Shown: in pieces, positions 13,435 through 17,910 of the stretch
How positions within the stretch are numbered: the stretch's first letter is position 1
Layout: every line of letters starts with the position of its first letter
NCBI GenBank assembly: GCA_910589635.1
Contig: CAJUTD010000046.1
Coordinates: 7,854 to 25,763, forward strand
Origin: an uncultured Lachnospiraceae bacterium
Lineage (GTDB): Bacteria > Bacillota > Clostridia > Lachnospirales > Lachnospiraceae
Direction of reading: 5' to 3'
DNA: 17,910 nt
Translations under genes and position numbers: made by a program
The notes under the pieces: model-generated
Database searches by the model: none
What the model was told of the DNA's origin: nothing
What the model saw: the letters and a program-made list of their open reading frames with translations, nothing else

Positions 13435-14688
13435 ATGTCGAATATTACATTAGAAGAAATCGGACAAAAAGCGAAAGCTGCGGAGGCGGTATTGCGAGTG
13501 CTGCCAACCAGTCAGAAAAATAAAGTATTGACAACCGCAGCCGATTACCTGATGGCAAATATGAAAATGCTGTTGGAGGCAAATGCTTTGGATATCGAGC
13601 AGGCGAAGGAAAACGGCATGGCACCGGCGCTCATAGACCGTTTGCTGCTCACAGAAGCACGGATTGCCCAGATGGCGGAAGGGCTGCGCCAGATTGCAGA
13701 ATTGGAAGACCCGGTAGGAGAAGTGTTATCTATGAAACAACGCCCGAATGGCTTGCTCATTGGGCAAAAAAGGGTTCCCCTTGGTGTGATTGGCATTATC
13801 TATGAATCACGACCTAACGTGACGGCAGATGCGTTTGGGCTTTGTTTTAAGGCGGGAAATGTGGTAATTCTACGCGGTGGAAAAGACGCAATTCATTCAA
13901 ACCATGCTATCACGCGGACGTTGCAGGACGCTTTGCACAAGTGCCAGCTCCCCCAGGACGCCATCAGCCTGATTACGGACACCAGCCATGAGACGGCAGA
14001 AAAGTTTATGAAGCTGAACGACTATGTGGACGTCCTGATTCCGAGGGGAGGCGCAGGGTTAATTCGCACGGTGGTGCAACAGGCAACTGTTCCAGTGATT
14101 GAGACGGGAACAGGCAACTGTCATGTGTATGTTGACGAGACGGCTGATTTGGATATGGCAGTCGAGATTATTTTCAATGCCAAGACACAGCGGATTGGCG
14201 TATGCAACGCCTGTGAGTCCCTAGTTATTCATGAAAAAGTAAAAGATGCCCTGCTTCCCCAATTGGTACAAAAATTAAAAGAGAAAAATGTGGAAGTGCG
14301 TGGGGATATTGCAAGCTGCAGCGTGTGCAGCGATATTGTCAGCGCGACACAGGAAGATTGGGGTAAGGAATACTTGGATTATATATTATCAGTGAAGACG
14401 GTATCTGACATTGATGAGGCAATTGCGCACATCAATAAATATAATACGGGCCATTCTGAGGCAATTATCACCAAAGATTACGATAATTCCCGGAAGTTCC
14501 TGGACGAAATAGACGCTGCCGCAGTGTATGTAAATGCGTCCACGCGGTTTACCGATGGGTTTGAATTTGGTTTTGGCGGTGAGATTGGTATAAGTACGCA
14601 GAAGCTTCACGCCAGGGGACCGATGGGCTTAAAAGAGCTCACAAGCACGAAGTACATTATTTATGGAAATGGGCAGGTGAGGCCATAA
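13435..14688 (+). CDS. proA: Gamma-glutamyl phosphate reductase ProA
   Basis: ProA reduces L-glutamyl 5-phosphate to glutamate 5-semialdehyde with NADPH, the second step of proline synthesis. The 417-residue length is standard. Recognisable stretches are IIYESRPNVTADAFGLC (121-137), LIPRGGAGLI (201-210), VIETGTGNCHVYVD (221-234) and NAKTQRIGVCNACESL (248-263). Cys257 is the expected catalytic nucleophile; Cys260 is an additional nearby cysteine. The C-terminal ASTRFTDGFEFGFGGEIGIS matches the family. GGAGG at 13421-13425 supports the ATG. The 110 bases upstream hold no clear promoter. A GNAT gene follows after one base. Confidence 0.97.
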   Translation: MSNITLEEIGQKAKAAEAVLRVLPTSQKNKVLTTAADYLMANMKMLLEANALDIEQAKENGMAPALIDRLLLTEARIAQMAEGLRQIAELEDPVGEVLSMKQRPNGLLIGQKRVPLGVIGIIYESRPNVTADAFGLCFKAGNVVILRGGKDAIHSNHAITRTLQDALHKCQLPQDAISLITDTSHETAEKFMKLNDYVDVLIPRGGAGLIRTVVQQATVPVIETGTGNCHVYVDETADLDMAVEIIFNAKTQRIGVCNACESLVIHEKVKDALLPQLVQKLKEKNVEVRGDIASCSVCSDIVSATQEDWGKEYLDYILSVKTVSDIDEAIAHINKYNTGHSEAIITKDYDNSRKFLDEIDAAAVYVNASTRFTDGFEFGFGGEIGISTQKLHARGPMGLKELTSTKYIIYGNGQVRP

Positions 14689-14689
14689 C

Positions 14690-15241
14690 ATGGAAGAGTC
14701 TATCCGGTTACTTTCTCAATCCCAGATTACGCGAGAATTGTTCCGCCATTTTAACCGCCGTCAGGAAGTTACAAAATGCTGGCGGAAAGACCAGGGAATC
14801 TGGATGTTAAAAGAAGAGCATTTTGTGGAAGATTGGAGTGAGGCACAGTACCAATTTTTGGTGGAATGCCTGAAAAACACGGTAAGTACAGGCGGAATTG
14901 TTTTGGGGGCATTTGTGCAGGGGAAGCTGATGGGATTCGCTTCCGTCGAAAGCCGCCGTTTTGGCTCTGAGAGACAGTATGTGCAATTGTCCTGCATCCA
15001 TGTGTCCTGCGAGAGCAGAGGACTGGGGCTGGGGAAAAAATTGTTTCAATATGCAAGTTTCGGCGCAAGAAAGCTGGGAGCTGAAAAACTCTATATATCA
15101 GCGCACCCGGCACAGGAGACACAGGCATTTTATCATGCACTGGGGTGCGTGGAGGCAAACGAGTATGACGGCGATCTCGCCTCATCGGGAGATTGCCAAC
15201 TGGAATGTTTGCTGGATGATGATACCCTTTCCGAACCATAA
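14690..15241 (+). CDS. GNAT family N-acetyltransferase
   Basis: A 183-residue protein of the acetyl-CoA-dependent GNAT family. The central strand and acetyl-CoA loop are seen in YVQLSCIHVSCESRGLGLGKK (97-117), with R110-GLGLG as the pyrophosphate-binding motif, and QETQAFYHALGCVEANEY (142-159) is the usual C-terminal helix and strand. The substrate cannot be read from sequence. The start is one base after the proA stop, with GGCAGGTGAGG as a site inside the end of proA, which shows translational coupling. Family members annotated only as GNAT act on small molecules, antibiotics or protein N-termini. Confidence 0.85.
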   Translation: MEESIRLLSQSQITRELFRHFNRRQEVTKCWRKDQGIWMLKEEHFVEDWSEAQYQFLVECLKNTVSTGGIVLGAFVQGKLMGFASVESRRFGSERQYVQLSCIHVSCESRGLGLGKKLFQYASFGARKLGAEKLYISAHPAQETQAFYHALGCVEANEYDGDLASSGDCQLECLLDDDTLSEP

Positions 15242-15259
15242 ATGCGTATAGGCGCCAAC

Positions 15260-15289
15260 TTGGCTTATCTCTTAAATATAGATTATATA
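15260..15289 (+). promoter_or_regulatory. miaB: Candidate miaB promoter
   Basis: TTGGCT (15260-15265), an 18-base spacer and TATATA (15284-15289) can be read as a moderate sigma-A promoter in the 73-base gap before miaB. The region around the -10 is very AT-rich, so the exact hexamer is uncertain. Confidence 0.4.
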
Positions 15290-15314
15290 ACAGATAGGGA
15301 GAACGATAACAGAA

Positions 15315-16763
15315 ATGTATAATGAAATTGATCTAAAACAAATTAATATAGATTCTGAGCCCTCCACAGAAGAACCGCAAAGGCAGTATTATTTTATGGC
15401 AAAATGCTGCCAATATACAAAGCAGTTTTTTACGGAACATGGGCGGTTTCCAACTGCACATGTACAGAACTATGGCTGTCAGATGAATGCACGTGACTCT
15501 GAGAAATTGACAGGAATTTTGGAGGCTGTGGGCTATGAAATCGTAGATACTGAGGAGGCGGATTTTGTCATTTATAATACCTGCACCGTGCGGGAAAACG
15601 CCAATAACAAGGTATGGGGACGTCTCGGTTATCTGAATGCTTACAAGAAAAAGCATCCGCACATGAAAATTGCTCTCTGCGGCTGTATGATGCAGGAAGA
15701 AGACGTATTAGAAAAACTCCAAAAAAGTTACCGTTTTGTCGATTTAGTTTTTGGAACGCACAATATTTATAAGTTTGCGGAACTTTTGTATGCCACGTTT
15801 GTACAAGAAGGCATGGTAATTGATATTTGGAAGGAAACGGACAAGATTGTAGAGGATTTGCCGGTGGAACGCAAATATAAATTTAAATCCGGCGTCAACA
15901 TCATGTTTGGATGCAACAATTTTTGCAGCTATTGTATCGTTCCCTATGTAAGGGGAAGGGAAAGAAGCCGTAAGCCGCAGGATATTCTGCGGGAGATTGA
16001 ACAATTGGCGGCAGACGGTGTGGTGGAAATCATGCTTCTGGGACAGAATGTCAATTCTTATGGGAAGAATCTGGATGTTCCTGTGACGTTTGCCCAATTG
16101 CTGTCGGATATTGAAAAGATAGAGGGAATTGAACGCATCCGTTTTATGACCTCTCATCCCAAAGACCTTTCGGATGAACTGATTGCAATAATGGCAAAAT
16201 CGTCTAAAATATGCCGTCATCTGCATTTACCGTTACAGTCTGGAAGCAGCCGTATTTTAAAAGAAATGAACCGCCATTACGATAAGGAACAGTATCTTGC
16301 GCTGGTAGAGAAAATTCGCAGCGCCGTCCCGGGAATCGCGCTGACAACTGATATTATCGTCGGCTTTCCCGGGGAGACGGAGGAAGATTTCTCAGAGACT
16401 TTAGATGTTGTGCGCCGTGTGGGGTATGAAAGCGCCTTTACATTCATTTACTCCAAACGTACAGGAACACCGGCGGCAACAAAGGCAGACCAGGTTCCCG
16501 AGGATGTAGTGAAAGAACGTTTCGACAGGCTGTTAAAGGAAGTGCAGCATTTGGCGACAATGCGGGCGAACGCCTTAACTGGAAGTGTAGATGAAGTTCT
16601 GGTAGAAGAGGTAAATGAACAGGATGATACGCTTGTCAGCGGACGGCTGGGGAATAATTTTATCGTTCATTTTCCGGGCAGTCGGGATTTGATTGGCAAG
16701 ATTGTGAAAGTGAAGTTAAACGAATGTAAAGGATTTTATTTTTACGGAGAACTGGCACAGTAG
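15315..16763 (+). CDS. miaB: tRNA-2-methylthio-N6-dimethylallyladenosine synthase MiaB
   Basis: MiaB is a radical SAM methylthiotransferase that adds a 2-methylthio group to i6A37 of tRNAs reading UNN codons. The 482-residue protein has the N-terminal UPF0004 domain with Cys55 (NYGCQMN), Cys90 (NTCTVRENA) and Cys124 (CGCMM), which hold the auxiliary cluster. The radical SAM motif FGCNNFCSYCIVP has Cys200, Cys204 and Cys207, and a TRAM domain ends the protein (about 415-480). The VRGRERSR stretch and the MTSHPKDLS motif point to MiaB rather than the related MtaB or RimO. The N-terminal extension of about 45 residues is common in clostridial forms. The site AGGGAG is about 13 bases from the ATG, a rather long spacing. 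ruvA follows 13 bases later. Confidence 0.96.
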   Translation: MYNEIDLKQINIDSEPSTEEPQRQYYFMAKCCQYTKQFFTEHGRFPTAHVQNYGCQMNARDSEKLTGILEAVGYEIVDTEEADFVIYNTCTVRENANNKVWGRLGYLNAYKKKHPHMKIALCGCMMQEEDVLEKLQKSYRFVDLVFGTHNIYKFAELLYATFVQEGMVIDIWKETDKIVEDLPVERKYKFKSGVNIMFGCNNFCSYCIVPYVRGRERSRKPQDILREIEQLAADGVVEIMLLGQNVNSYGKNLDVPVTFAQLLSDIEKIEGIERIRFMTSHPKDLSDELIAIMAKSSKICRHLHLPLQSGSSRILKEMNRHYDKEQYLALVEKIRSAVPGIALTTDIIVGFPGETEEDFSETLDVVRRVGYESAFTFIYSKRTGTPAATKADQVPEDVVKERFDRLLKEVQHLATMRANALTGSVDEVLVEEVNEQDDTLVSGRLGNNFIVHFPGSRDLIGKIVKVKLNECKGFYFYGELAQ

Positions 16764-16776
16764 GAGGAACCGCAGG

Positions 16777-17388
16777 ATGTATTCATATATGAAGGGCGAA
16801 CTGGTTGAGATTTTAGATGAGATGATTGTGCTTGAAGTGAACAATATCGGCTATAATATTCATATCCCAGCCAGCATGATTGACAGCTTTCATGGAACGG
16901 GACAGACATTAAAGATCTATACTTACTTTCATGTCAAGGAAGATGCTATGAAGCTCTACGGATTCCTCACCAGGGATGACTTGAATATCTTCAAGCTGCT
17001 TTTAGGCGTCAGCGGAATAGGACCTAAGGGAGCGCTTGCCATCTTGACGGTGATGACCCCGGACGATTTGCGTTTTGCTGTGCTCGGGGAGGATGCCAAG
17101 ACCATTGCCAAGGCTCCGGGGATTGGCAATAAGACGGCGCAGCGATTGATTTTGGAGTTAAAGGACAAGCTGAGCCTTGAAGATGCATTTGAGGCTAAAC
17201 TTACACATCAAGAAGAAGGAACGGAAAACAAAGTTTCCGGCGTTAAGAGCGAGGCTGTACAGGCATTGACGGCGCTTGGTTATTCGTCTGCCGAGTCATT
17301 AAAGGCAGTCAACGCTATAGAAATAAACGAGGATATTACAGTGGAAGAGGTTTTGAAGTCTGCGTTAAGGCAGATGGCGATTTTGTAG
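16777..17388 (+). CDS. ruvA: Holliday junction branch migration protein RuvA
   Basis: RuvA binds four-way DNA junctions and loads the RuvB motor during recombination repair. The 203-residue length is normal. Domain I is the OB-fold (1-64: MKGELVEILDEMIVLEVNNIG, then FHVKEDAMKLYGF). Domain II has two helix-hairpin-helix motifs, LLLGVSGIGPKGALAIL (74-90) and KAPGIGNKTAQRLILELK (112-129). After an acidic linker, domain III (about 155-203) is the RuvB-binding part (EAVQALTALGYSSAE). AGGAGG precedes the ATG. RuvB usually follows ruvA directly, but here the next gene is a GNAT gene, and ruvB is not seen in the remaining 522 bases. Confidence 0.97.
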   Translation: MYSYMKGELVEILDEMIVLEVNNIGYNIHIPASMIDSFHGTGQTLKIYTYFHVKEDAMKLYGFLTRDDLNIFKLLLGVSGIGPKGALAILTVMTPDDLRFAVLGEDAKTIAKAPGIGNKTAQRLILELKDKLSLEDAFEAKLTHQEEGTENKVSGVKSEAVQALTALGYSSAESLKAVNAIEINEDITVEEVLKSALRQMAIL

Positions 17389-17400
17389 GAGGAATCATTT

Positions 17401-17850
17401 ATGGCTGAATTTAGGAAAATGAGAACGGAAGATACCCCGGCTGTGTTGGAAATGATGCGTATTTTCTATGGTTCTCCTGCTGTGTCACATGATGTGCCGG
17501 AGGAGACGTTAAGGCGAAATGTGGAAGTATGTGTGTCTGATAATCCATTGCTGGAAGGGGTTGTATTTTGGGAACAGGGAAATATAGCCGGATATGCTAT
17601 GCTTGTGCATAGCTTTGCCACAGAATTTGGCGGCGTCTGTATCTGGCTGGAAGATATTTACGTGAAGCAGGAATACCGCGGACATGGTATCGGCACGCAA
17701 TTTCTTGCGTATGCGAAGGAGCAGTACCGAGAAAAGGCCATGCTCTTAAAGCTGGAAGTAGAGCGCAGCAATATTGAAGCGGTAGGCGTCTATAAAAAGT
17801 GCGGTTTTGAAGAACTGACGTATATCGAAATGATAAAGACATTTTGTTGA
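17401..17850 (+). CDS. GNAT family N-acetyltransferase
   Basis: A 149-residue compact GNAT protein. The N-terminal FRKMRTEDTPAVLEMM is the usual first strand and helix. WLEDIYVKQEYRGHGIGTQF (82-101) is the core strand with the acetyl-CoA motif R93-GHGIG, and LEVERSNIEAVGVYKKCGFEE (118-138) is the C-terminal signature with the Tyr that often serves as general acid. The substrate is unknown. It starts 12 bases after ruvA with TAGGAGGA as a ribosome binding site, so it is in the miaB-ruvA transcript. It is unrelated in sequence to the GNAT gene after proA except for the family motifs. Confidence 0.88.
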   Translation: MAEFRKMRTEDTPAVLEMMRIFYGSPAVSHDVPEETLRRNVEVCVSDNPLLEGVVFWEQGNIAGYAMLVHSFATEFGGVCIWLEDIYVKQEYRGHGIGTQFLAYAKEQYREKAMLLKLEVERSNIEAVGVYKKCGFEELTYIEMIKTFC

Positions 17851-17890
17851 TTTCCTGTAACAGTTCAGCCATCGCATTATTATGGGCGAA

Positions 17891-17904
17891 TCATGCTTGC
17901 ATGA
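17891..17904. repeat. Inverted repeat at the window end
   Basis: tcatgc (17891-17896) and gcatga (17899-17904) form a 6-base dyad. Flanking gggc (17884-17887) and gagc at the edge suggest that the stem may continue past the window end. It could be a terminator for the miaB-ruvA-GNAT transcript, but the rest is outside the window. Confidence 0.35.
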
Positions 17905-17910
17905 ATGAGC

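Noticed and set aside
14769..15239. Minus-strand open frame of 156 codons opposite the GNAT gene
   Set aside because: Rich in Pro, Arg and His as expected for an antisense shadow, and the + strand GNAT motifs are clear.

Overview
The window looks like chromosomal core DNA of an anaerobic, low-to-mid GC member of the Clostridia, most likely Lachnospiraceae. The reasons are the clostridial rnfCDGEAB gene order, a ferredoxin-rich RnfB, a PPi-type phosphofructokinase, small TSCPD and DUF896 proteins, a PF06541 membrane protein, and strong AGGAGG-type ribosome binding sites. Nearly all genes lie on the + strand. The taxon is inferred from gene content and was not tested by a search.

Layout. 1-722: the 3' part of a manganese exporter (mntP) and a small TSCPD-domain protein. 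887-6009: a complete six-gene Rnf operon (ferredoxin:NAD+ oxidoreductase, ion pump), with a structured 107-base gap before rnfB. 6010-6258: an intergenic stretch with a near-copy of the end of rnfB, a terminator-like hairpin and competing inverted repeats. 6259-8476: a membrane protein with two PF06541 repeats, then proB, closed by a strong terminator. 8605-11096: a three-gene cassette of ECF sigma factor, membrane-anchored probable anti-sigma factor and secreted cysteine-rich Ig-like protein, bounded by terminators on both sides. 11146-12363: PPi-dependent phosphofructokinase on the - strand, convergent with the cassette. 12502-15241: DUF896 protein, 5-formyltetrahydrofolate cyclo-ligase, proA and a GNAT acetyltransferase. 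15315-17850: miaB, ruvA and a second GNAT gene.

How the genes relate. Rnf couples oxidation of reduced ferredoxin to NAD+ reduction and ion export. RnfB takes in electrons, RnfC carries the NAD site, RnfD and RnfG carry covalent flavins, and RnfA/RnfE form the membrane iron-sulfur core. ProB and ProA catalyse the first two steps of proline synthesis but are about 5 kb apart, with the sigma cassette and pfp between them.

Most of the window is ordinary housekeeping sequence. The parts most worth a second look are the sigma/anti-sigma/secreted-protein cassette, the similar dyads over the promoters of the TSCPD gene and the rnf operon, the mutually exclusive hairpins before rnfB and in 6010-6258, and the abutting divergent promoters between pfp and the DUF896 gene. 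I see no CRISPR array, insertion sequence, tRNA or rRNA.
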